From JBFLVT01 sp036804525 (GTDB taxonomy: Bacteria > Bacillota > Desulfotomaculia > Desulfotomaculales > JASEER01): 64,000 nucleotides of DNA. The position numbers and the translations under genes are program-made. The stretch lies in the NCBI GenBank assembly GCA_036804525.1, contig DAIRSE010000001.1, positions 124,001 through 188,000 of the forward strand. The letters are read 5' to 3'. Positions 34,787 through 43,116 of the stretch are shown here, piece after piece (the stretch's first letter is position 1; the number at the start of each line of letters is the position of its first letter). A model generated the notes under the pieces. That model was not told the origin of the DNA and did not search any database. It worked only from the letters and a program-made list of their open reading frames with translations.

Positions 34787-35362
34787 GTGTCTAAGCAATT
34801 CATCATTCCAAACATCGCAAAATGTCTTGGCTGTTACACCTGCCTGGCCGCCTGCGCGTTAGTACATAAAGAAGAGGGAGCCGTGCCGTGCCCGCGCCTG
34901 TTTCTCACTCCGACAGCACAGGGGAGCGTTCCATTGCAATGCCGCCAGTGCGATCAGGCGCCCTGCATGGCAGTCTGTCCAGTGTATGCCATCGAAGTGC
35001 AAGGTGAGGCCATTGTGCTGAACGAGAAGAAGTGCGTAGGCTGCGGGATTTGCGTCCTGGCCTGCCCCATCGGCTGCATTGAAATCCAGGCCGTCCGCCA
35101 GACGGCTGCCACAGGCATAGCCCTGGCGACCTCGGTCCTTCTCCCCCTCATTCTTAGTGAGCAGGACGAGAAGAAAATGAAGAAAATCGCTGTAAAATGC
35201 GACCTGTGTTACTTCCGGCCTGAAGGTCCGGCCTGTGTAAAGGTTTGCCCGACGAAAGCTCTAAGACTGGTGGATGAGGAAGACATCCGCCTCTTGAACT
35301 TTCAGCGCCGCCGGGCTTACGCAAGTTCCATTGGATTTCAAGCGACCACCGATACAAAATAG
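34787..35362 (+). CDS. Polyferredoxin-type subunit (HycB/FdhB-like, four [4Fe-4S] motifs)
   Basis: 191 residues from a GTG at 34787. Four clusters are indicated: CLGCYTCLAACAL, CRQCDQAPCMAVCP, CVGCGICVLACP and CDLCYFRPEGPACVKVCP. This is the HycB/HydN-type electron-transfer subunit that partners formate dehydrogenases. It directly follows the catalytic subunit (20 bases), so it probably relays electrons between the Mo/W-active site and a downstream acceptor. Confidence 0.88.
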   Translation: MSKQFIIPNIAKCLGCYTCLAACALVHKEEGAVPCPRLFLTPTAQGSVPLQCRQCDQAPCMAVCPVYAIEVQGEAIVLNEKKCVGCGICVLACPIGCIEIQAVRQTAATGIALATSVLLPLILSEQDEKKMKKIAVKCDLCYFRPEGPACVKVCPTKALRLVDEEDIRLLNFQRRRAYASSIGFQATTDTK

Positions 35363-35379
35363 GGAGGAGGCCCATAACA

Positions 35380-35814
35380 GTGGCAACAAATCCCCCCGCC
35401 GTCAACCGTCTTAAGCCCCGGCCTCAGCCAATTTACCGCCAAGCTCTCTGCATCGCTTGCGGCGCTTGCGCTGCGGCATGCCGGGCGGGTGCTCTGGCCA
35501 TGAGACCGGATTTCAAAAAAGGCAGAGTCACCTGGCGATTTGTGCCCGAGGCCTGCACGGGATGTGGGCGATGTGCCCGTTGCTGCCCCACAAGAGCTAT
35601 TACCATTGCCCCTCCTGAAGATGAATTGACGCCGTTCAAGGCTGTGAAAGAAACCAGTTTTCGGCTACAAAAATGTTCGTCTTGTGGCCACCACTATGCC
35701 TCGGCGTTTGAAATCGCCCACCTGGCAACTTTGGTGCCGGATACCTTTCTCAACACTTGTGCGGCCTGCAGGCGTTTAAGAACTGCACGTTCTTTGTCCC
35801 TAGCGTGTTTCTAA
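35380..35814 (+). CDS. 4Fe-4S protein with C-terminal cysteine domain
   Basis: 144 residues; an ATG or GTG start around 35380 with GGGAGGAGG upstream. Two ferredoxin motifs (CIACGACAAACRAGA, CTGCGRCARCCPTRAI) are followed by an unusual C-terminal CSSCGHHY...NTCAACRR segment resembling a zinc-ribbon or cluster-binding extension. It is the third gene of the formate dehydrogenase unit (17 bases after the preceding stop) and ends at a strong terminator. It may link FDH to hydrogenase or to ferredoxin. Confidence 0.75.
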   Translation: MATNPPAVNRLKPRPQPIYRQALCIACGACAAACRAGALAMRPDFKKGRVTWRFVPEACTGCGRCARCCPTRAITIAPPEDELTPFKAVKETSFRLQKCSSCGHHYASAFEIAHLATLVPDTFLNTCAACRRLRTARSLSLACF

Positions 35815-35841
35815 AACCTTCCGACATCACAACCAAGATTA

Positions 35842-35873
35842 CGGGGCTGTGGCAAAAAGCCACAGCCCCGTTT
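35842..35873. terminator. Shared terminator of the formate dehydrogenase unit and of the converging operon
   Basis: CGGGGCTGTGGC (35842-35853) and GCCACAGCCCCG (35859-35870) form a 12-bp stem with an AAAAA loop; TTT follows on the plus strand. The stem is symmetric, so it may also end the minus-strand acs operon. Confidence 0.85.
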
Positions 35874-35899
35874 ATGTTCATCGCAACCTTAAGGAAAGA

Positions 35900-36199
35900 C
35901 TATCGCCACGGGCCAAGGAATTTCGCGGCGGTTCCCGTAGCCATGATAAGGATCCCGTTGCAATTACCGTTATGCATGGAACAGATGCTCAAGCTGATGC
36001 CTACTGCGGTGTCTCCCCCCAGGTCCCGGGCCTTTTCCGCCAACATTTCCAAAACACTTTCCCTGCCTTTTTCTAGCATCCGGATAGGATCAGCAGCAGG
36101 GTCATCCGTTGCATCCAGTTGGCAATACTCCTGCGCCCCCACGATACCCAGAAGTTGAAGTGTTTTTCCAGGAACACCTGCCGTTGTCGTTAAAAGCAT
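35900..36199 (-). CDS. YbjQ/UPF0145-family protein
   Basis: 99 residues from ATG 36199, with GTGGGG upstream. GKTLQLLGIVGAQEY at the start and ARDLGGDTAVGIS followed by ILIMATGTAAKF at the end match the YbjQ (UPF0145) fold, a small, pentamer-forming protein of unknown role, sometimes linked to heavy metals. The family motif is interrupted by CSMHNGNCNG, two cysteines that could bind metal. It is the last gene of the large minus-strand operon, five bases after the iron-sulfur protein. Confidence 0.7.
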   Translation of the reverse strand: MLLTTTAGVPGKTLQLLGIVGAQEYCQLDATDDPAADPIRMLEKGRESVLEMLAEKARDLGGDTAVGISLSICSMHNGNCNGILIMATGTAAKFLGPWR

Positions 36200-36203
36200 A
36201 TTT

Positions 36204-36785
36204 TTACCCCACGCCCTCACGGTCGTTTTGTTGAATGCGCTTTTCGACAACCTTGACAATCGCGGTTTCCGGGCACACCGGAACGCATTGGCCGCAACCG
36301 GTGCACCTGTGGACGAGTATCTTGTAGGGGCTATTATCGGTTCGGTATTCGACAAAGGGACGCCCGACAATGGCGTCTTCCGGGCAGACTTCAGCGCAAA
36401 GGTCGCACATTACACATTTATCCGGGTCAATCCGGAAGGTTGACGGAGTGCAACAGAGCCCTGACGGACAATGCTTTCCTTTGATATGTTCACTGACGAC
36501 ATCCCAAGCCTCTTCCAGCAAGCTCGCTACGCCATCCCACGTGTTGCGACCAAAGCGGCAGCGAGCAATCATCGGCACCTGAGTATAAGATTGCCTTAGG
36601 AAATCTTGTTCGGCTTCGGTCGCACAGCCCTTGGCAATCCGTTCAACAACATCCGCGACCGGCTCCAGCGCCAGAGTGCAGGGCAGGCAGAAGGGCATCA
36701 CTTGCCGGCCTTGACCGCAAGTACGTTCGGCGGCTAATTTGCGTAAGCGTCCAGCACATTCGGTTACGATACATCCCGTACTCAT
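36204..36785 (-). CDS. Iron-sulfur protein resembling a stand-alone NuoF C-terminal domain
   Basis: 193 residues starting MSTGCIVTEC. The TCGQGRQVMPFCLPCTLALEPVADVVERIAKG segment resembles the NuoF-type [4Fe-4S] region, and the C-terminal half has two ferredoxin motifs (CVMCDLCAEVCPEDAI and CTGCGQCVPVCPETAI). The flavin/NADH-binding domain of NuoF/HydB is absent. It lies between a LytTR regulator and YbjQ in the Wood-Ljungdahl operon. It may be an extra electron-transfer subunit for the NuoEF pair or for MetF/CODH. Function inferred from context only. Confidence 0.65.
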   Translation of the reverse strand: MSTGCIVTECAGRLRKLAAERTCGQGRQVMPFCLPCTLALEPVADVVERIAKGCATEAEQDFLRQSYTQVPMIARCRFGRNTWDGVASLLEEAWDVVSEHIKGKHCPSGLCCTPSTFRIDPDKCVMCDLCAEVCPEDAIVGRPFVEYRTDNSPYKILVHRCTGCGQCVPVCPETAIVKVVEKRIQQNDREGVG

Positions 36786-36790
36786 GTCAC

Positions 36791-37564
36791 CTACACCTCT
36801 ACTTGTTTCTTGCGTGAATATGCGCTACCTTTTGTGCGAAGGCGCCCCCTCAGCCCCAAACGCTTTTTCAGGCTCTGAACGCGGCCCCGGCTGACGGTGA
36901 CTACACTGCTGGTAACGTCGTTCATAACTAAAGAGTAAGCACCATTAACGTCTGGCCGGATTTCCTTAATCTGATCAATGTTGATCAGGTATGCGCGGTG
37001 TGAGCGGAAGAAAAGGTCGCTGGGTAAGCGTTGTTCTAACTGCTCCAGGGTATACCTTACGCGTACCCTGTCGGTACGGGTGCGGAGAAAGGTACGATTG
37101 TTCGCGGCATAAGCGTAAATGATATCTTCAACAGCAACCGGTACCGCCACCCCATTCCGCTCGCCGGTTAACCATTTCAGCGCGCAGGATTCGTTTTCAA
37201 GCACCTCTTGAATCCGGGCAATGGTGTCCCGCAGCCGCCCCTCGCTAATGGGCTTAAGAAGATAGTCTATGGCCCTCAGGCCAAACGCCTCACAAGCGTG
37301 TTCTTGAAATGCCGTAACAAACACCACCTGAGGCGCGTTAGGCAGTTGCCTCAGTCTGGCCGCCAGTTCCATTCCGCTGATGCCCGGCAGTTCAATATCA
37401 AGAAACACCACGTCGTACTCAACCGCGCTGATCAATTGCCAAGCATCGATACTGTTGGTCGCTTCACCGATTATTTCGATACACTTATGTTTAGAGAGCA
37501 GGTAACGTAATTCCATCCTCGCAGGATACTCGTCATCCACAATCAGCGCCTTTATCCGCACCAC
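36791..37564 (-). CDS. LytTR-family response regulator
   Basis: About 257 residues; GTG starts cluster at 37570-37561 and AAGGAGG fits GTG 37564 best. A receiver domain (about 1-120) has Asp in DVVFLDIELPG and Lys in DYLLKP; a LytTR DNA-binding domain follows (from GVAVPVAVEDIIY to RSHRAYLINIDQI). The LytTR class binds direct repeats at promoters. There is no kinase gene nearby. Position within the Wood-Ljungdahl operon, right after fhs, suggests it regulates that operon or reports its state. Confidence 0.85.
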   Translation of the reverse strand: MVRIKALIVDDEYPARMELRYLLSKHKCIEIIGEATNSIDAWQLISAVEYDVVFLDIELPGISGMELAARLRQLPNAPQVVFVTAFQEHACEAFGLRAIDYLLKPISEGRLRDTIARIQEVLENESCALKWLTGERNGVAVPVAVEDIIYAYAANNRTFLRTRTDRVRVRYTLEQLEQRLPSDLFFRSHRAYLINIDQIKEIRPDVNGAYSLVMNDVTSSVVTVSRGRVQSLKKRLGLRGRLRTKGSAYSRKKQVEV

Positions 37565-37596
37565 CCTCACCTCCTTTCTAAAATCCAGGTCTTACT

Positions 37597-39273
37597 CTAG
37601 AAAAGCCCTACTACATTTCCTTGTGCATCAAGGTCTATCTTTTCTGCTGCCGGAATTTTCGGTAAACCAGGCATGGTCATGATCTTCCCCGCCAATACCA
37701 CTAGGAACCCCGCCCCGGTTGCGGGCCGCAATTCACGCACCGTCAGATTCCAACCCATGGGTCGGCCCAAAAGTCTGGGGTTATCGGAAATCGAGTTTTG
37801 CGTTTTGGCGATGCAAATTGGTAAACGATCCAATCCGAGACGGACAAGGTCCTCGATCTGTCGTTCTGCCAGATCGGTGTAGATGACGCCGTCGGCCCCG
37901 TAGACCTTGCGCGCAATGGTTTCAATCTTCTGTTGAATGGGCAGGTCCCAATCGTAGAGTTGCCTGTAGGAAGAAGCCTCATTGCGCTCGAGGATCTCCA
38001 GTACCTTTGTCGCCAGTTCTTCTCCCCCGGCCCCGCCGCGGGCAACGACTTCGGAAACCGCTGCGGGAACCCCCGCTTCCTCGCAATGCTTTTTGATAAG
38101 ATCCAACTCGGATTGATCGTCGGTGGGGAACCTGTTGATGGCTACTACCACCGGCAGGCCGAAATTATTCTTGATATTGTGCACGTGCCAATCAAGATTA
38201 GACAGCCCGCGCCTGACCGCTTCGGGGTCGGGGCGCCCGACATCGGCCAGCGCGACTCCGCCGTGCAGCTTCAGGGCCCGGACGGTAGCCACAAGGGTTA
38301 CCACGTCAGGTTTGAAACCGGCATAGGGACACACAATGTCAAAGAATTTCTCGGCGCCAAGATCGGAGCCGAAGCCCCCTTCAGTGACCACATAGTCCGC
38401 CAGCCCAAGCGCCGTACGAGTCGCGATGATGGAGTTATTGCCGTGCGCGATGTTCGCAAACGGACCGCCGTGAACAAAAGCCGGCTGGCCTTCAATGGTC
38501 TGCACGAGGTTGGGCTTCAAGGCGTCCTTCATCAGGACCGTCACTGCCCCAGCCACTTTCAGATCCCTTGCAAACACGGGTGTCCCGCTCTGGGTATAGG
38601 CAACCAGGATTCTGCCCACGCGCTCCTTGAAATCATCCAACCCTTCCGCCAGGCACATCAACGCCATGATTTCCGAAGCGACGGTAATGTCAAAACGGGC
38701 CTCCCGCGGCACACCATCAGTTTTTCCGCCCAGACCGCACACAATATTCCTCAACGCACGGTCGTTCATATCCACCACACGCGGCCAGACGACCCTTCTC
38801 GAATCAATCTGCAGCTCGTTGCCGTTATAAAGGTGGTTGTCTATCACCGCCGCCAGAAGATTGTGCGCTGCGGAGATGGCGTGAAGATCACCGGTAAAAT
38901 GCAGGTTAATGTCTTCCATGGGAACGACCTGTGAATACCCCCCGCCGGCCGCTCCACCCTTAATACCAAAGGTGGGGCCCAGCGACGGTTCCCTAAGGCA
39001 AAGCATGACCTTCTTGCCCAAACGCCCCAGAGCCTGGGTAAGACCGACCGCGGTGCACGTCTTACCCTCTCCGGCAGGCGTTGGGGTAATGGCCGTTGTA
39101 AAGATCAATTTCCCGTGCGGGGAATCTTTCACTCGTCGGCAAACATCCATACTTACCTTGGCCTTATACTTGCCGTATAGCTCGATGTCGTCCATGCTAA
39201 GACCAAGATCGGCAGCCACATCCACTATAGGCCTTAACTTAGCGTTGCGGGCAATTTCGATATCGGGTAACAT
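37597..39273 (-). CDS. fhs: Formate-tetrahydrofolate ligase
   Basis: 558 residues from ATG 39273 (GGGGGAAG upstream), the full family length. The ATP site TPAGEGKTCTAVGL and conserved blocks such as REPSLGPTFGIKGGAAGGGYSQV, VDMNDRALR and the folate-binding C-terminal part are present. It ATP-dependently joins formate to THF to give 10-formyl-THF, the entry to the methyl branch; formate would come from the FDH encoded on the other strand. Transcribed downstream of metF. Confidence 0.97.
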   Translation of the reverse strand: MLPDIEIARNAKLRPIVDVAADLGLSMDDIELYGKYKAKVSMDVCRRVKDSPHGKLIFTTAITPTPAGEGKTCTAVGLTQALGRLGKKVMLCLREPSLGPTFGIKGGAAGGGYSQVVPMEDINLHFTGDLHAISAAHNLLAAVIDNHLYNGNELQIDSRRVVWPRVVDMNDRALRNIVCGLGGKTDGVPREARFDITVASEIMALMCLAEGLDDFKERVGRILVAYTQSGTPVFARDLKVAGAVTVLMKDALKPNLVQTIEGQPAFVHGGPFANIAHGNNSIIATRTALGLADYVVTEGGFGSDLGAEKFFDIVCPYAGFKPDVVTLVATVRALKLHGGVALADVGRPDPEAVRRGLSNLDWHVHNIKNNFGLPVVVAINRFPTDDQSELDLIKKHCEEAGVPAAVSEVVARGGAGGEELATKVLEILERNEASSYRQLYDWDLPIQQKIETIARKVYGADGVIYTDLAERQIEDLVRLGLDRLPICIAKTQNSISDNPRLLGRPMGWNLTVRELRPATGAGFLVVLAGKIMTMPGLPKIPAAEKIDLDAQGNVVGLF

Positions 39274-39304
39274 GCTCTCTTCCCCCTGACTGCAAAAACT
39301 AGGA

Positions 39305-40255
39305 TCAATTCGGTCGTGGCCGGGGATAAAGCCCTACCATGCTAACGATTTCCGGTACGGCCTCTTCCCAGTTGATAGCCATAATGTGTATACCGCTGAC
39401 TCCTGCTATGGCGCGAACCTGATCAATGATCTCCAAAGCGATGCGTTGGCCTTCCCGGGGTTTGTTGGACGCCTTTTCCATACGACGGATCAACTCTTCC
39501 GGCACTCTCATCCCCGGGATTCGGCTCATATAACGTAAAGCGCCGGCCGACCTCGGCGGGGTTACCCCGGCCAGGATGAAGGTCTTCTTGTGCCATCCCG
39601 CAGCGCGTACAGCCTCCATCCACCGCGCAAAGCCCTCAACATCATAGACGACCTGCGTTTGAATGAATTCAGCGCCAGCCGTAACCTTTTTACCCAGGCG
39701 AAGGACGCGGAGCTCGACAGGACCGGCGAAGGGGTTTTCCACGGCCCCCACGAAAACCCGCGGGGGAGCCATTATTTCTTCACCGCACATAAACAGCCGT
39801 TCTTCCCGCATTCGTCTCACCGTCGAGGTCAACTGCACGGAATCAAGATCAAAGACGCCTTTAGCCTCCGGGTGGTTGCCAAAACGCTGGTGGTCACCGC
39901 TGAGGCACAGTACATTGCGAACGCCCAGGCTTGCCGCTCCGAGGAGGTCGGACTGCAAGGCAATCCTGTTGCGGTCACGGGTGGTCATCTGCAGTACCGG
40001 TTCGCCACCGCTGTTCAAGACGTGTACAGCAGCCGCGAGGCTGCAAAGCCGCACTACCGCCGTCTGGTTGTCCGTAAGGTTCTGTGCATCGGTATAGTCC
40101 TTGAGCAAAAAAGCTAGATCTTGGATCCTGCGCCCGTCGGCACCCTTGGGCGGTCCGATCTCGGCAGTCACCGCAAAGTGACCCGCCCTGAGGACCTTCT
40201 CCAGCCGGCTTCCAGTGCGGGCCTCTATCACTTTAGCGGCAGGACCGATAGACAT
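39305..40255 (-). CDS. metF: Methylenetetrahydrofolate reductase (MetF, acetogen type)
   Basis: 316 residues from ATG 40255. The start overlaps metV by 28 bases. The sequence has FAVTAEIGPPKGAD, DAQNLTDNQTAVVRL and CLSGDHQRFG, typical of the flavin-barrel enzyme of acetogens. It reduces methylene-THF to methyl-THF. Its partner MetV supplies the iron-sulfur region; the electron donor is discussed under findings. Confidence 0.95.
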   Translation of the reverse strand: MSIGPAAKVIEARTGSRLEKVLRAGHFAVTAEIGPPKGADGRRIQDLAFLLKDYTDAQNLTDNQTAVVRLCSLAAAVHVLNSGGEPVLQMTTRDRNRIALQSDLLGAASLGVRNVLCLSGDHQRFGNHPEAKGVFDLDSVQLTSTVRRMREERLFMCGEEIMAPPRVFVGAVENPFAGPVELRVLRLGKKVTAGAEFIQTQVVYDVEGFARWMEAVRAAGWHKKTFILAGVTPPRSAGALRYMSRIPGMRVPEELIRRMEKASNKPREGQRIALEIIDQVRAIAGVSGIHIMAINWEEAVPEIVSMVGLYPRPRPN

Positions 40256-40920
40256 GGCATTACTTCCTCCCTAATGACCTTGCGCATTGCTCCTGAACCG
40301 GAATGAGCCCAGTTCTTCGGTGATTTTATCGTTGCCAGGCTCTCGAGACGCCCCTGTTTCCTCAGACGCTGGTAGATCATCTCCCAGGCGCAGGGCAAGT
40401 CAGCGCCGGCTTCACACCTGCCGTCAACCGATCCGCCGCACGGACCGTTCAAGAGTCCCTTGGCACAACGGGTCACCGGACAGATGCCCGCGGTCTCCGC
40501 GAGGATGCACTCTCCGCACATGGCGCAGCGCTCCTCCCATACCCCGGACATCACCGTACCCCCTCCGCCGACGGTGTCAACCCCTGGAATGACCATCACG
40601 GTCGGATATCTTTCGGCGATAAACTGAACTCCAACCCCGCAGCCCAAGGAGATACATGCATCCGCCTTCTCAAGCAAAGCATCCAGCGGCGCGAGGTACT
40701 CGTTATCACATTGCCTGAAAACGGTAACCTGAGCGATTGTGAACGGAAAGCCCCTCTTCTTGCCGGCAATCTCAAGAAGCTGCGCCACACAGGAAACCTC
40801 TTTTCTACCGCCAGCCTGACATACCGTCACACACTCCTGGCACCCTGCCACCACCAGTGACTTCATTCCCCTGACCAGGGACAGGATTGATGATACGGTC
40901 TTAGGACGTGCAAGAATCAA
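40228..40920 (-). CDS. metV: MetV, zinc-finger-type subunit of methylenetetrahydrofolate reductase
   Basis: About 230 residues from TTG 40920 with GGGAGGGGA upstream. Cysteine-rich: AGCQECVTVC near the start, and CAMCGECILAETAGICPVTRCAKGLLNGPCGG in the second half. These resemble the MTHFR_C region that binds Fe-S clusters. It overlaps mvhD upstream and metF downstream, so the three are translated together. MetV bridges MetF to the electron donor. Confidence 0.92.
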   Translation of the reverse strand: MILARPKTVSSILSLVRGMKSLVVAGCQECVTVCQAGGRKEVSCVAQLLEIAGKKRGFPFTIAQVTVFRQCDNEYLAPLDALLEKADACISLGCGVGVQFIAERYPTVMVIPGVDTVGGGGTVMSGVWEERCAMCGECILAETAGICPVTRCAKGLLNGPCGGSVDGRCEAGADLPCAWEMIYQRLRKQGRLESLATIKSPKNWAHSGSGAMRKVIREEVMPCLSVLPLK

Positions 40921-41347
40921 GCTGTTCCCCTCCCTCCCGCTCTTGACCACCGAACGTCGGGCCAAGACCACGGATGGTCTCCACCAGTTCCGCCATAAAG
41001 CGCGCAAACGGTGCCCCCATAGCCGCCGAAACGTGAAACATGCGCAGCCGCTCAGGCTCGATACCGATGTCCGCCAGACGGCTCTTCAGAATCTCGACCC
41101 TTTTTTCTGCTCGCAGGTTTCCGGTCTGGTAATGACAGTTGCCCTTAAGACACCCAGCTACACAAACCCCGTCAGCGCCCTTGGCGAAAGCGTCCAAAAC
41201 ATGCTCTTCACTGATACGGCCTGAACAAGGCACCCTAATAATCTGGACATTAACCGGGTACTGAATGCGGAGCACACCGCTCAGGTCCGCCGCGCCATAT
41301 GCACAGTGGTGACAGCAAAAGGCGACAACCCTTGGCTCAAAACTCAT
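40901..41347 (-). CDS. mvhD: MvhD-like iron-sulfur protein
   Basis: About 148 residues from ATG 41347 with GGGGG upstream; a GTG 9 bases earlier is possible. CCHHCAYGAADL, VPCSGRISEEHVLDAF and GCLKGNCHYQTGN match the MvhD/hydrogenase-delta family (DUF2193-type [2Fe-2S] protein). In Moorella-like bacteria MvhD works with HdrABC and MetVF. Here no hdrABC is present between mvhD and metV. It probably docks MetVF to another electron carrier. Confidence 0.85.
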   Translation of the reverse strand: MSFEPRVVAFCCHHCAYGAADLSGVLRIQYPVNVQIIRVPCSGRISEEHVLDAFAKGADGVCVAGCLKGNCHYQTGNLRAEKRVEILKSRLADIGIEPERLRMFHVSAAMGAPFARFMAELVETIRGLGPTFGGQEREGGEQLDSCTS

Positions 41348-41365
41348 CGCGTCCACCCCCTTACC

Positions 41366-42169
41366 TTAGGCTCTAGGGGATATCTTTCTGGCATTTCCAA
41401 GAAAGGCGTCGCTATATATTTCTTTGTTTAGAAGAATGCGCCCGGCGGCTACGGTTTCCAGCAGCTGCTCGTCAAGCACATCGGCAATGGCAGCGTCAAG
41501 CCCAGCAGCCATAGCCATGCCTGCAAAAGTCCGGTTAAGGAGCGAGCGGTGTGGACAACCTTGCGAAACATTGCTTAAACCGACCACCGTTCGCGGGGGC
41601 GGATCAGCCAGAGTACGTACCTGCCGTAAGGTCTCAAGTACTTCAACAATATTTTCCTGGCAAACATTAACAGGAAGCACCAGCGGATCAATAAAGAGAT
41701 CCTGTATGGGAAAACCCAGTTCGTCAGCCGTCACGACAATTTCCATCGCCATCGCCAGGCGGTCGGCCGCGTCTCTTGACACTCCCCGCCGGTTCATGGT
41801 CAGGGCGATCAGGTACGCCCCGTAGTCCTTGGCCATGGCAAGGTATTTTTCGAGCTGTTCGCGCTCGGCTATTGTTGAATTGATAATAGGACGACTCTTG
41901 GTTACCGCCTTGAGCCCGGCCTCGATCGCCGGAAGCTTGGCCGCATCTATGCACAGGGGGGTATCTACAACCTCTTCCACTGTTCTTACCAACCAGGGCA
42001 TTACAGCCGCCGGGTCAGCTACCGCCGGTCCGGTGTTTATATCAAGGTAGGCCGCACCTGCTTCGGTCTGGGCTACAGCAAGCCGCTGAATTGGTTCAGG
42101 ATTCTTCGTCTGAATAGCCTGGGCCACGTCGCGGAAAAGCCCGTTGATGCGTTCCCCGATCAAAATCAT
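41366..42169 (-). CDS. acsE: Methyltetrahydrofolate:corrinoid/iron-sulfur protein methyltransferase
   Basis: 267 residues; the ATG overlaps the acsD stop (ATGA). A pterin-binding TIM barrel with INGLFRDVAQAI, LDINTGPAVADP, PLCIDAAKL and NSTIAEREQ. It transfers the methyl group from methyl-THF to the cobalt of the corrinoid iron-sulfur protein. It sits between acsD and mvhD in the operon. Confidence 0.97.
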   Translation of the reverse strand: MILIGERINGLFRDVAQAIQTKNPEPIQRLAVAQTEAGAAYLDINTGPAVADPAAVMPWLVRTVEEVVDTPLCIDAAKLPAIEAGLKAVTKSRPIINSTIAEREQLEKYLAMAKDYGAYLIALTMNRRGVSRDAADRLAMAMEIVVTADELGFPIQDLFIDPLVLPVNVCQENIVEVLETLRQVRTLADPPPRTVVGLSNVSQGCPHRSLLNRTFAGMAMAAGLDAAIADVLDEQLLETVAAGRILLNKEIYSDAFLGNARKISPRA

Positions 42170-43116
42170 ATAGCCATCTCTCCCCCTGCTAATGCCTTGA
42201 TGTGCTCCCTTACCGCACGGGTTGCTTCAGGGTGAAGCATTACCAGCATATCCGCCCCGGCCTGGAGAAGGGTCCCGGCCGTAAGGGCCTCCCAAACCGC
42301 ACCCTGCACAACTCCGTCGGCCGGACCGGTCTTAGCCTCTTTAGCCCGCCAAGCTTCAAAACCGCAAAAGACAATCATTGGTGACGCAAGGCTTGATTCT
42401 CCCTGGAGCGCTGCCAGGCGTACCCGTTCCATCACGGAATAGGTGTATTCGAGGCCGTAACCCAGGCCCCCGGTAGTTGGATCCATAACAATCTGCCCTT
42501 GTGAAACCCCTAAATCATTGAGCAAAACACAGATTTGTTTTTGCATATTCACGTCAACCGGACTCTGAGCGATAATCAGATGCCCGTTAACTACGGCAGC
42601 CGCCGCAATTGTGCGGTAGTTGTCGCAGGTGACGGGTCCGATCAGGCACCGCCTGCCGGCGCAGCTTTCGCTGACCTTCTGCATTACAACATTGTCCTTG
42701 GCGTCGTTGCCACACCCGAACACAACGAGCGGTACGCCTGTCGCATCCAGAACATCCCGTGCCAGTGTGGCACAAGCTTCTGGAGAAGCGTCGCCGAGTT
42801 CGGGGTCAGCGCCGCGCAGCCGCAGGCAAATGAATTCCGCTCCCCACTCCTCGACGCAGTGACGTGCCCAGCCTACCGGATCGCTTGCTACCGGACCGAG
42901 AACTTTTTCTAAAGGTACGGGCCAGGGTTCCGGGACTACATCCCATACCTCCATGCCTACCACCGGAAGATGCCCAGGCGCCCCATCAAAGCTTAAAAAC
43001 GGCAAGGTGGATGCACCGCCCACCCGAAGGGACCGCTGCCGCCCGCCGTCTGAGGCGCCGATTTCTACTTCACTGATCCTAAACGGGAAGCTTTCGCGGT
43101 AAAGCTCAAAGGACAC
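42166..43116 (-). CDS. acsD: Corrinoid/iron-sulfur protein small subunit
   Basis: 316 residues from GTG 43116 (GGAGGGGG upstream). CFeSP small subunit (CdhD-like) with TIM-barrel motifs such as DPVGWARHCVEEWGAEFICLRL, VFGCGNDAKDNVVM and DPTTGGLGYGLEYTYSVMERVRLAALQG. It pairs with AcsC to carry the methylated cobamide to acetyl-CoA synthase. It overlaps the end of cooC by about 50 bases and the start of acsE by 4. Confidence 0.97.
   Translation of the reverse strand: MSFELYRESFPFRISEVEIGASDGGRQRSLRVGGASTLPFLSFDGAPGHLPVVGMEVWDVVPEPWPVPLEKVLGPVASDPVGWARHCVEEWGAEFICLRLRGADPELGDASPEACATLARDVLDATGVPLVVFGCGNDAKDNVVMQKVSESCAGRRCLIGPVTCDNYRTIAAAAVVNGHLIIAQSPVDVNMQKQICVLLNDLGVSQGQIVMDPTTGGLGYGLEYTYSVMERVRLAALQGESSLASPMIVFCGFEAWRAKEAKTGPADGVVQGAVWEALTAGTLLQAGADMLVMLHPEATRAVREHIKALAGGEMAI

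Noticed and set aside
37933..38934. A 333-residue plus-strand frame opposite fhs
   Set aside because: It mirrors the well-conserved fhs gene, has no family resemblance and no ribosome site.
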